Shown here piece by piece: positions 1 to 8,765 of a stretch of DNA of 64,000 bases. A program made the translations under genes and the position numbers. The stretch covers positions 1 through 64,000 of the forward strand of contig CACFIH010000004.1 of NCBI GenBank assembly GCA_902566365.1, written 5' to 3'. Source of the stretch: an uncultured Pelagibacteraceae bacterium. Its GTDB lineage: Bacteria; Pseudomonadota; Alphaproteobacteria; Pelagibacterales; Pelagibacteraceae. The notes beneath the pieces were generated by a model. It had not been told where the DNA came from. It saw nothing but the letters and a program-made list of their open reading frames with translations, and ran no database searches. Position 1 is the first letter of the stretch; every line of letters starts with the position of its first letter.

Positions 1-1780
1 CATTTCCAAATTCATCAAATTCACCAATTGTTAGAGGCAAAGAATGATCAAGATTTGTTGTTAAAGAATCTACAAAAGGGACTGCCATTACAATTCCTAA
101 AAATAAATTTGGTGCTTGGTTTACAACAGCTCCCATCAACAAACCACCTGCTGATCCTCCCATTCCAATTATTTTTCCCTCAGAAGTGTACTTTTTTTTA
201 ATTAAATATTTTGCAGAGTAGATATAATCTTCAAAAGTATTTTTTTTATTGAGAAGTTTTCCTTCTTTCCACCATTTCATACCCCTTTCCATTCCACCCC
301 TGATATGTGCCGTAACCCAAATAATATTTCTATCTATCAAACTAAATTTTGTTAATGAAAAATCTGGTGTCATTGAACTTCCATAGGATCCATAACCATA
401 CAGAAGTAGATTAGCTGATCCATCAATTTTAGTTTTTTTATGTCTAGTAATTGTTATTGGAACTAATCTTCCATCATGAGACGGACATTCTAATCTTTCT
501 ACTATATAGTCATCAGGATTATGACCAGATGGAATTTCTTGTTCTTTAACTATTTTCTTTTCTTTTGTTTTTAAATTGTACAAATAAGTTTTACTAGGTG
601 TTTTTGGTGATGAATATGATAAATAAACAAAATCAGTATTTTTATCTCTTTGTTTTAATGAAATACTAGGTACAATTACTCTTTCCTCGGTAAATTTTAA
701 TTCTTCCTCAAAACCTGTCTGTTTGTTCTTTACAAACAATTTTCCTAAAGCATTTGATTTTTCCTCTCTGATGATCCAATCATTTAAAAAAATTAATCCT
801 CCAATTAAAACCTCTTTTTTAGGAGGAATATAAACTACCCAATTTTGATTATTTAAATCATCACATTTTTCAATTTTGAAATCTTCCGCATCTTCGTTGG
901 TATGGCAATAAAAATAATTATCCCATGAATTTACAGAATAAATTATCCCTCTTTTTCTTTTTTTAATTAATTTTGGATCCGGTATTTTTTCATTTACTCC
1001 AAAGAAATATTGTTCAGACGTATTATGATCTGATGTGGTAATGAAAAAGTACTTTTCGTCTGAGCTGAGACTTATTCCCACCGTAAAGGCATCACTTTTT
1101 TCCTCAAAAATTAGTTCATCTTCTTTAGGAGATGTTCCTATTCTATGTCTGAAAATTTTTCGAGGTCTATGGAATTCATCTAATTTTGAATAAAAAATAT
1201 AATTGTCATCTAAACTAAATGTAATACTTCCACTTGTATCTTCAATCTTTTCGGTAATTAGCTTTTCAGAGGAAATGTCCCTTAGATATATCGTAAAATA
1301 TTCAGAACCCTTTAAATCTAGTGAATAACCCAAATATTTATCATTGTAACTGACTTCTAAATCACCCAATCCAAAGTATTCGGTTTTTAATTTTTTTTTC
1401 TCTTCATCACCATTCCAAATTTCCTCAATTATATCAGAGCCTATTTTCTTCCTCAGTTTTATAGAATAGTTTCCTTTAGTTGTGGTTTTTGTCCAATATT
1501 CATAATTTTTATCTTTATATTTTAAAGACTCATCGTCTAACTTTATTTTACCTTTAATTTCATCAAATAATTTTTTTTGATATTCTTTTGTATCTTTCAA
1601 ATAGTGATCTGTGTAATTATTTTCTTGTTCTAGGTATTCTCTTACTTCAGGAAGTAATTTTGAGCTATCTTTTAAAACTTCAAGTATATCTTTTTGGTGT
1701 ACCCAACTATAATTATCTTCCCAATCAGTATTGTGACAAGATTTTAGCTCTGGTTTTTTTTTAAGTTGTGGTATTTTCAT
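1..1780 (-). CDS. ptrB: Oligopeptidase B-like S9 prolyl oligopeptidase family protease (3' end truncated by window edge)
   Basis: Open minus-strand frame from ATG at 1780 to the window edge (absent from ORF track because it has no stop); translation begins MKIPQLKKKPELKSCHNTDWEDNYSWVHQ and contains the GMGGSAGG serine nucleophile elbow and YGYGSYG typical of S9A peptidases. Confidence 0.88.
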   Translation of the reverse strand, partial: MKIPQLKKKPELKSCHNTDWEDNYSWVHQKDILEVLKDSSKLLPEVREYLEQENNYTDHYLKDTKEYQKKLFDEIKGKIKLDDESLKYKDKNYEYWTKTTTKGNYSIKLRKKIGSDIIEEIWNGDEEKKKLKTEYFGLGDLEVSYNDKYLGYSLDLKGSEYFTIYLRDISSEKLITEKIEDTSGSITFSLDDNYIFYSKLDEFHRPRKIFRHRIGTSPKEDELIFEEKSDAFTVGISLSSDEKYFFITTSDHNTSEQYFFGVNEKIPDPKLIKKRKRGIIYSVNSWDNYFYCHTNEDAEDFKIEKCDDLNNQNWVVYIPPKKEVLIGGLIFLNDWIIREEKSNALGKLFVKNKQTGFEEELKFTEERVIVPSISLKQRDKNTDFVYLSYSSPKTPSKTYLYNLKTKEKKIVKEQEIPSGHNPDDYIVERLECPSHDGRLVPITITRHKKTKIDGSANLLLYGYGSYGSSMTPDFSLTKFSLIDRNIIWVTAHIRGGMERGMKWWKEGKLLNKKNTFEDYIYSAKYLIKKKYTSEGKIIGMGGSAGGLLMGAVVNQAPNLFLGIVMAVPFVDSLTTNLDHSLPLTIGEFDEFGN

Positions 1781-1794
1781 TAGAGTACAAATAT

Positions 1795-2298
1795 ATGAAT
1801 ATAATTATTTATACAGTAGTAATATTGACTATTTTCTATTTTCTATTGAGGTTCATAAGTAATATTTCATCAAAAAAAATATCAAAAACTTTAAGAGTTT
1901 TATTGATAATTGGTTTAATCATTTTAGCAGTTTTATTTGCTATTGGGGGTAGATTTTTATTAACACTACCTCTTACACTAGCAAGTCTTGCTTTGTTAAA
2001 ATTAAAAGGCTTATCTATATTTCAATTAATCTCACTTTTTAGATTAATTCAAACTTTAAGAAGATCAGGAAGATTTTCTTTTAATCAAACTAATTCAAAT
2101 AACCAATCATCTATATCTGTATCAGAAGCGTATAAAATTTTAAATTTAGACATGAATAAAAAAATTACCAAAGAGGATGTAAATAAAGCTTATGTTAAAA
2201 TTCAAAAAAAAATTCACCCAGATATTTCTCCTGAAACTTCTAGACTTTCTTCAATTGTAAATGAAGCTAAAGATATTGTATTGAATGATATTTCTTAA
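1795..2298 (+). CDS. Membrane-anchored J-domain (DnaJ-like) protein
   Basis: N-terminal hydrophobic segments followed by C-terminal J-domain with HPD motif (KKIHPDIS); start at 1795 (MNIIIY) preferred over 1768 because of the divergent neighbour. Confidence 0.75.
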   Translation: MNIIIYTVVILTIFYFLLRFISNISSKKISKTLRVLLIIGLIILAVLFAIGGRFLLTLPLTLASLALLKLKGLSIFQLISLFRLIQTLRRSGRFSFNQTNSNNQSSISVSEAYKILNLDMNKKITKEDVNKAYVKIQKKIHPDISPETSRLSSIVNEAKDIVLNDIS

Positions 2299-3257
2299 CT
2301 AATTATTTCGATTATCTTACTTAAAATTTTTTCTGAGTTTATTTTTTCTTTACCTAAAGTATTATGACTTACTGTTTCTTCACCATCAGGCAATATTGGA
2401 AACATATTTGAGCTATAATTTCCATATATTAATGGTGTGTCAGCCATTAAAGTAATTGTTTTAATGCCTAAGGCTGCAGACAAATGACTAAAGCTCGAAT
2501 CATTGCAAATAGAAAAACTACAATTCTTTATAATTGGTAAAGTTTCTTTAATTGAAAATTTATCCAAAGGCACACAAAAATTTTTATATTTTGTACTCAA
2601 TATTTCATTTAATATGATTTGTTCTTCGGTATTTTTACCTGTGGCAAGAAAGAACTTACATTTTTTAACTTTTAGAGTTTTGTCCATAACTTCTAAAAAT
2701 GTTCTTGATGGTATTCTTTTAGTAGGTCCAGAGCCACCTATACCCAAAAGTATATTTAATTCATTTTTATTAATTTGAAATTTTTTTATAGCTTCAGATT
2801 TTAATTTATCACTGATTTGAATATTAGGATCTTCATCTACATCTATGTCTAATTTATTTTTTAAGAACTTTTTTGGAGTGTCTATTATGTGTTGTTTGTT
2901 CTTACTAAACAAAGGATATTGATAAATATTTGGAATTTTTGAAAAATGAGCAATCAAACTGAATCTTAAAGAAGAATTAAAGATAAAAATTTTATCAAAA
3001 TTATTTTTTTTTAAATCTTTGATTAAATTTAAACTTCCTAATAAACCATCATGTCTATTATAATTATCGCTATCTCTTTCTAATATAAGAATTTTATCTA
3101 TATAATCGGTTTCGAATAAATATTGATCTGCTTTTGAGCTTTCTTTGACAAGTAAACTTATGGGGGAATTAAATTTTTTGTGTAAAGCCTTAATAAAAGG
3201 TAAAAAGATAACCGTATCTCCAATGCCCATTCTATTTTGAATTGCTAAAATTTTCAT
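2295..3257 (-). CDS. Glycosyltransferase family 9 / heptosyltransferase-like protein
   Basis: MKILAIQNRMGIGDTVIFLPFIKAL N-terminus and GIGGSGPTKRIP / CNDSSFSHLSAALGIKTITL motifs of GT9. Confidence 0.75.
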   Translation of the reverse strand: MKILAIQNRMGIGDTVIFLPFIKALHKKFNSPISLLVKESSKADQYLFETDYIDKILILERDSDNYNRHDGLLGSLNLIKDLKKNNFDKIFIFNSSLRFSLIAHFSKIPNIYQYPLFSKNKQHIIDTPKKFLKNKLDIDVDEDPNIQISDKLKSEAIKKFQINKNELNILLGIGGSGPTKRIPSRTFLEVMDKTLKVKKCKFFLATGKNTEEQIILNEILSTKYKNFCVPLDKFSIKETLPIIKNCSFSICNDSSFSHLSAALGIKTITLMADTPLIYGNYSSNMFPILPDGEETVSHNTLGKEKINSEKILSKIIEIIS

Positions 3258-3306
3258 ATGGTATTTATAAACTTTCCTGAGTATATTTTTTATATAAATT
3301 TTTATT

Positions 3307-4191
3307 ATGACAAAAATAAGTGGAATTTTTGCAGCTTCAATGTCAGTTTTAAATTCTGATCTAAGCTTAAATATAGAAAAAACTATAAGTCACGCTGAAA
3401 AATTGATTGATCAGGGTTGTCATGGAACAGCAATTTTTGGAAGTACTGGGCAAGCTCAATTAATACCTATTTCTGAAAAAATAAAGTTATTAAATAATTT
3501 ATCTGAAAGTAAATATAAAGATAAACATTTAATTGGTACTGGTCTAAATTCATTAAATGAAACAATTAATTTCATGAAAATAGCAACATCACTAAATTTT
3601 AAAATTTTTTTAATCATGCCTCCTGCATACTATAAATATAATGACAAGGATGTATTAAACTTTTATTCAAAGATAGTTGATGCGGTGCCTGAATGCCAAA
3701 TTATCCTTTATAATTTTGAAAAACTATGTGGATATAAATTTAGTGTTGAATGTGTAGAAGAACTTGCAAAAAGATTTCCAAAACAAATAGTTGGAGTTAA
3801 AGATAGTTCATATAATTTGTTTGAAAATCTAAAAATAGAAAATTTTTCATTAATGCCTGGTTCAGAATCGAAATTGTTAAAAGGATTAGAACTTGGATGT
3901 ACTGGAATAATTACAGCAACCTGCAATGTGACCGCTCAGCTTGCTCGAAGAGTATATGATGATTTTTTCTCAGGTAAAGAACAAATAGTCAATCAAAAAT
4001 TAATTGATGTAAGAAACGCTTTTGAAAAATACAACTTAATTTCAGCTCTTCATACTTTTAAATCTAAAGAAAAAAAAATTTACAGAAATTTATTACCACC
4101 ATTAAGTCTCTTAGATAGTAATGATGAAAAAGATTTAATAGAAAATTTGAAAAAACTTGACTTTCAAATAAACCCTCAATTGGCAGCTTAA
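3307..4191 (+). CDS. Dihydrodipicolinate synthase/N-acetylneuraminate lyase family aldolase
   Basis: DapA-like TIM barrel motifs GSTGQAQLI, ILYNFEKLCG, GVKDSSYN, GCTGIITATCNV. Confidence 0.8.
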   Translation: MTKISGIFAASMSVLNSDLSLNIEKTISHAEKLIDQGCHGTAIFGSTGQAQLIPISEKIKLLNNLSESKYKDKHLIGTGLNSLNETINFMKIATSLNFKIFLIMPPAYYKYNDKDVLNFYSKIVDAVPECQIILYNFEKLCGYKFSVECVEELAKRFPKQIVGVKDSSYNLFENLKIENFSLMPGSESKLLKGLELGCTGIITATCNVTAQLARRVYDDFFSGKEQIVNQKLIDVRNAFEKYNLISALHTFKSKEKKIYRNLLPPLSLLDSNDEKDLIENLKKLDFQINPQLAA

Positions 4192-4192
4192 T

Positions 4193-4540
4193 ATGCAACT
4201 TGCTAGATTTTTAAATAGAATTTTTAAAAAAGGTGGTTTCATCTTAATTGATGCTAACGCAAGAGAATATATAATTGGTGAACCTGAAGAAAAACCTATA
4301 AAATTAAAAATCTTAAATAAAAATTTACATTATAAATTATTATTTCATCCTGACCTATATTTTGGTGAAGCTTACACAGATGGAGAGATAATAATCGAAA
4401 ATGGATCATTGACTGATTTTTTAGATTTAGCTTTAGAAAACGTTGGTAGAGGTGAATTGAATTTTTTTAGTTACCTTATTAATAGATTAAGAGGATCTTA
4501 TAGGTATTTAACAAACTTTAATTTTATAAAAAAAATCTAA
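4193..4540 (+). CDS. cfa: Cyclopropane-fatty-acyl-phospholipid synthase, N-terminal fragment
   Basis: GEAYTDGEIIIENGSLTDFLDLAL matches the N-terminal domain of CFA synthases; terminates right after an A8 run and continues in the +1 frame as 4542..5381. Confidence 0.75.
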   Translation: MQLARFLNRIFKKGGFILIDANAREYIIGEPEEKPIKLKILNKNLHYKLLFHPDLYFGEAYTDGEIIIENGSLTDFLDLALENVGRGELNFFSYLINRLRGSYRYLTNFNFIKKI

Positions 4541-4541
4541 A

Positions 4542-5381
4542 ATGAATGTATCCCATCATTACGACATTAAAGATGATTTGTATGATTTATTCTTAGATGC
4601 AAAGAGACAGTATTCTTGTGCTTACTTTAAAAATGAAAGTGACAGTCTTGAGACTGCTCAAAACAATAAGATTCAACATATAATTAAAAAGTTAAATATT
4701 AAACCAAATCAAAAAGTTTTAGACATAGGATGTGGATGGGGTTCATTGGCAATTGATATTGCAAAAAGCACAGGATGTGAAGTGACTGGTATAACTCTTT
4801 CAGAAAACCAGCTAAACTATTGTAATCAAAAAGCAAAAGAAATGAATTTACAAAATCAAGTAAAGTTCAGGTTAATGGATTATAGAGAGCTAAAAGAAAA
4901 ATTTGACAGAATAGTAAGTGTTGGGATGTTTGAACATGTTGGTAGGAAATTTTATAAAAAATTTTTTAAACAAGTTGAAAATTTACTGAAGGATGATGGT
5001 ATCTCATTAATACATACAATAGGATCCGTAAATCCTCCCCGAGACCCACATCCTTGGATTACGAAATATATTTTTCCTGGAGGATATACACCTAGCTTGA
5101 GTGAGGTAACAACACCGATTGAAAATGCTGGTTTAATAGTAACTGATATAGAGGTTTTAAGACTTCATTATTCCCATACGTTAAGGCATTGGAAAGAAAA
5201 TTGTTTAAAAAATAAAGATAAAATTGTGAAAATGTTTGATGAAAAGTTTTTTAGAATGTGGGAATTTTATCTTGCTGGTTGTGAAATGGCCTTTAAGTGG
5301 GGTGATCAAGTTGTATATCAATTTCAACTCTCAAAAAATTATAGATCAACACCTGTTACTAGAGACTATATTTATCAATAA
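4542..5381 (+). CDS. cfa: Cyclopropane-fatty-acyl-phospholipid synthase, C-terminal SAM-dependent methyltransferase part
   Basis: NVSHHYDIKDDLYDLFLD, VLDIGCGWGSLAI, SVGMFEHVGRKFY, hallmark CFA synthase motifs. Confidence 0.88.
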   Translation: MNVSHHYDIKDDLYDLFLDAKRQYSCAYFKNESDSLETAQNNKIQHIIKKLNIKPNQKVLDIGCGWGSLAIDIAKSTGCEVTGITLSENQLNYCNQKAKEMNLQNQVKFRLMDYRELKEKFDRIVSVGMFEHVGRKFYKKFFKQVENLLKDDGISLIHTIGSVNPPRDPHPWITKYIFPGGYTPSLSEVTTPIENAGLIVTDIEVLRLHYSHTLRHWKENCLKNKDKIVKMFDEKFFRMWEFYLAGCEMAFKWGDQVVYQFQLSKNYRSTPVTRDYIYQ

Positions 5382-5410
5382 ATTATTGATAGAATTTGTC
5401 TTTCTCAATA

Positions 5411-6592
5411 ATGAAAAAAAAACAGAAAAAAAGAAAAAACAAGATTAAGAAAAAAAAACCTATTATTAAAAAACCTAAAAGGCCCATAAAAACTAGAAAA
5501 AAAACTCGTATAAAAACAAAAAAAAAAATTAAAAAAATAAAACTAATAAAATCTCGAACAATAAAAAATCGATTTGAAACCAATAAAGCTAAAAGAGACA
5601 GTATAGCTTTAAAATTAGTAAAATGGCAACTATCTTTAAAACCAGAATTTAACTTCAAATTAAATTTTAGTTTAGAAAAATATATCCAAGGTTTTTTTGA
5701 TAAAATTTCCGAGACAATATCAAATTACAAGATACTTAAACAAGATGAAAAGAGAAGACGGGTACTTGAAAAAATAGAAAATGAGAGAAAAACAAAGTTA
5801 GCCCTCGATAAACAAAAAAAAGAGGAGGAAGTTAAAAGAATAAAACTTAGAGAACAAGAATTAAAAGAAGAGATAAGATTAGAAAAGCAGAGAACAAAAG
5901 ACATAAAATTATTTTTGAGAAAAGAACAAGCTCTTTTAAGGATTGAGCAAGCCGAGAAGCAGAAACAATTTTTAAAACAATTAAGATTAGATAAACAGAT
6001 AGAAAAATTTAGAATAAGAGAAGTTAAAGAATTAGAAAAATTAGAAAAAATTTCTCTGCAAGAAAAAAGAGAAGATTATACCGGATTACAAGAAAGAATT
6101 GATAAACTTAAAGAAAAATATAGAATTATTAGAGATCAAAAAATTAGAGAAAGAGTAGAGGCACTCGGAGTTAAATTACAGGGCGACGAAGATCGAGAGA
6201 CCTTATTATCAAAAGAAAAAGAGCATACTTTAGCAAGACAAAAAATAGAATTTGCATTAGAAAGTTTTTATAGAAGCGCAAGTAGTTTAGTTTTCCAATT
6301 AAATAAAAGACATGTTACAAGAAATATGTCTATTTTTAGATGTATAGACAGAAGGTTTGAAACAGGTGAGGTATTTATAAAATGGGATGAATCTGAAGAT
6401 GAGGAATGGTTATTGCTAATTTATATAAAGAATAATTCACCTGATGAAGGAATTATAATTGAAGATAAAACAAATCCAGAAAAAAATATTTCACACGAAT
6501 TTAGAAGTATAGATATTTTCAAGGCCTCAGATACAATGGTCGATTCTTTAACTCAATTAATTGCCCAAAAAAGAGATAAAAATGTTAATTAA
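5411..6592 (+). CDS. Lysine/arginine-rich coiled-coil protein of unknown function
   Basis: Long ORF; about 60-residue very basic N-terminus, predicted long charged coiled coil, C-terminal globular region. Confidence 0.7.
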   Translation: MKKKQKKRKNKIKKKKPIIKKPKRPIKTRKKTRIKTKKKIKKIKLIKSRTIKNRFETNKAKRDSIALKLVKWQLSLKPEFNFKLNFSLEKYIQGFFDKISETISNYKILKQDEKRRRVLEKIENERKTKLALDKQKKEEEVKRIKLREQELKEEIRLEKQRTKDIKLFLRKEQALLRIEQAEKQKQFLKQLRLDKQIEKFRIREVKELEKLEKISLQEKREDYTGLQERIDKLKEKYRIIRDQKIRERVEALGVKLQGDEDRETLLSKEKEHTLARQKIEFALESFYRSASSLVFQLNKRHVTRNMSIFRCIDRRFETGEVFIKWDESEDEEWLLLIYIKNNSPDEGIIIEDKTNPEKNISHEFRSIDIFKASDTMVDSLTQLIAQKRDKNVN

Positions 6593-6622
6593 AAAATAAT
6601 CATTAATTAGGTATTATCTTTT

Positions 6623-6916
6623 ATGTTTTTAGGTACAATTTTTTTAATAATTCTTTATTTGATCTTAAAATATATCTTAGCTTGGATTTCATATTATAAT
6701 AATTTAGATCCTAGACTTGGAGATAGTACATGGAGATTTACTTATGATTACCCAGTAATGGGTGAAAGAGATATATCTGATCTTGATGATAAAGAGTTTG
6801 TGAGACTAAGAAGAAAAAAAAATAAAATTATTTTATTAATGTATTCAATAGTTTTAATAATGTTTATAAGCTCGATGGGGGTTTTAAGTAAATTTCTATT
6901 ATTTTTTTTCGATTAG
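6623..6916 (+). CDS. Small membrane protein of unknown function
   Basis: 97 aa ORF with N- and C-terminal hydrophobic segments flanking a conserved-looking soluble loop. Confidence 0.6.
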   Translation: MFLGTIFLIILYLILKYILAWISYYNNLDPRLGDSTWRFTYDYPVMGERDISDLDDKEFVRLRRKKNKIILLMYSIVLIMFISSMGVLSKFLLFFFD

Positions 6917-7258
6917 ATTTAATTGTTTTCTATTTTTAAGATATAAAAAAAAAGCTACAATTTCATAAACAAAATTAAAAATACTAAAGATAATTGGTAA
7001 TTTAAAAATCTTATAAAGAAATTTATATTTTGGCATTTTTTTCCATAATAATAAAAAAGCTTCTGCACCTTCAATAACTTTCTCACCATCTTTGACATGC
7101 AGTCTTCTCAAAAGTTGTTTACTATCTTTAGAGGTTTCTTGTTCAGCTAATTCATTATCTGTGATATCAACCCAATCAATTTCCTCTATTTTTTCCTTTT
7201 TATAGAGGTCAATTTCTGCCTTACAAATTTTACAAGAATTATTAAAATAAACTTTCAT
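6899..7258 (-). CDS. DCC-family (DUF393) thiol-disulfide oxidoreductase-like protein
   Basis: MKVYFNNSCKICKAEIDLYKK: DxxC-x-x-C-type start of the DUF393/DCC family. Confidence 0.75.
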   Translation of the reverse strand: MKVYFNNSCKICKAEIDLYKKEKIEEIDWVDITDNELAEQETSKDSKQLLRRLHVKDGEKVIEGAEAFLLLWKKMPKYKFLYKIFKLPIIFSIFNFVYEIVAFFLYLKNRKQLNLIEKK

Positions 7259-7343
7259 AATTAGATATTTTATTACTAATTTGTCCCATATATGTACATG
7301 CGTAAAATACTCTAGTTGAAAAATCTTTGAAACAATCTATTTA

Positions 7344-8765
7344 ATGTTTTCTATGAGTAATTTCTTTGAAAAATCTGACCTTTCAAGAAGTGAGGCTGAA
7401 AATATTATTTCGGATACTCTTCAAAAATGTGATGATGGTGAATTGTACTTAGAAAATTCCAAATCTGAGTCAATTTTATTAGACGATGATAAGATAAAAA
7501 ATTCTAGTTATAATTCAGATTTAGGATTTGGGTTTAGAGCTATTTCTGAGGAAGTAGTTGCTTATTCTCACTCTAACGAAATTTCAAAAAACTCCTTAAA
7601 GCAATCCTCAGAAAATTTAAAATCGACACTTAAATCTGTCAAAGGTACCTACAATCATGAAATTCCTAAATCTAATAAGAAATATTATGAAAACATTAAC
7701 CCTATTGAACAAAAATCTCTTAATGAAAAAATTAAAATACTTAATGAAGTAAATAATTATTTACGTTCAAAAGATGACAACATTAAACAAGTTACAGCTA
7801 ATTTTTTAGGAGAACAAAAAACGGTTGAAATAATTAGATCTGGAGGAGAAACTTTAACTGATGTTCGTCCTTTAATAAGATTCAATGTATCCGTTATGCT
7901 TGAGAAAAATGGGAGAAAAGAGACGGGCGTGTATGGTGTTGGGGGAAGGCAATCCTATGACTCATATTTAAAAGATGATAAATGGAAAAGTGTTTGTGAT
8001 GAGGCTTTGAGAATAGCTTCGGTAAATTTAGAGAGCAAACCTGCGCCAGCTGGTGAAATGAAAGTTGTGCTAGGGCCTGGTTGGCCAGCAATATTAATTC
8101 ATGAGGCTGTTGGTCATGGTTTGGAAGGGGATTTTAATAGAAAAAAAACCTCAGCTTTTCATAATTTAATGGGTCAAAAAGTTGCAAGTGATGGAGTTAC
8201 AATTGTTGATGATGGTACTATTGATAACAGAAGAGGTAGTCTTACGATTGATGATGAAGGAACCCCAACAGAAAAAACTGTTTTAATTGAGAATGGGATT
8301 TTAAAAAATTTTATGCAAGATCGTCTAAACGCTCGTCTAATGAAAACCAAATCTACTGGTAGCGGAAGAAGAGAAAACTATAGACATATCGTTCTTCCAA
8401 GAATGAGAAATACGATGATGCTAAGTGGTAATCAGACTCAAGATGAGATGATTAAAGCTGTCGATAAAGGTATTTTTGCTGTGAGTTTTGGTGGTGGACA
8501 GGTTGATATTACCTCTGGAAAATTTGTATTCAATTGTACAGAAGCTTATGAGATTGTTAATGGCAAAATTGGATCCCCAATTAAAGGTGCAACACTAATT
8601 GGAGATGGCCCTTCAATTTTAAAAGAAGTTTCTATGGTTGGAAATGACATGATGATGGATCCTGGTATTGGAACATGTGGAAAAGCTGGCCAAGGTGTTC
8701 CCGTTGGCGTTGCTCAACCATCTATACTAATTAATAAGATGACTGTTGGTGGTACAAAACTTTAA
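7344..8765 (+). CDS. tldD: TldD metalloprotease
   Basis: HEAVGHGLEGD metal-binding motif and full-length TldD-like sequence, followed by PmbA. Confidence 0.95.
   Translation: MFSMSNFFEKSDLSRSEAENIISDTLQKCDDGELYLENSKSESILLDDDKIKNSSYNSDLGFGFRAISEEVVAYSHSNEISKNSLKQSSENLKSTLKSVKGTYNHEIPKSNKKYYENINPIEQKSLNEKIKILNEVNNYLRSKDDNIKQVTANFLGEQKTVEIIRSGGETLTDVRPLIRFNVSVMLEKNGRKETGVYGVGGRQSYDSYLKDDKWKSVCDEALRIASVNLESKPAPAGEMKVVLGPGWPAILIHEAVGHGLEGDFNRKKTSAFHNLMGQKVASDGVTIVDDGTIDNRRGSLTIDDEGTPTEKTVLIENGILKNFMQDRLNARLMKTKSTGSGRRENYRHIVLPRMRNTMMLSGNQTQDEMIKAVDKGIFAVSFGGGQVDITSGKFVFNCTEAYEIVNGKIGSPIKGATLIGDGPSILKEVSMVGNDMMMDPGIGTCGKAGQGVPVGVAQPSILINKMTVGGTKL

Noticed and set aside
5383-5658. 91 aa F/L-rich minus-strand ORF resembling a membrane protein
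   Set aside because: Antisense of the poly-Lys N-terminus of 5411..6592; AAA/AAG repeats read in reverse give F/L runs, an artefact.
6899-6916. 18 bp convergent overlap between the small membrane protein and the DCC-family gene
   Set aside because: Short 3' overlaps are routine in compact genomes; no further signal.
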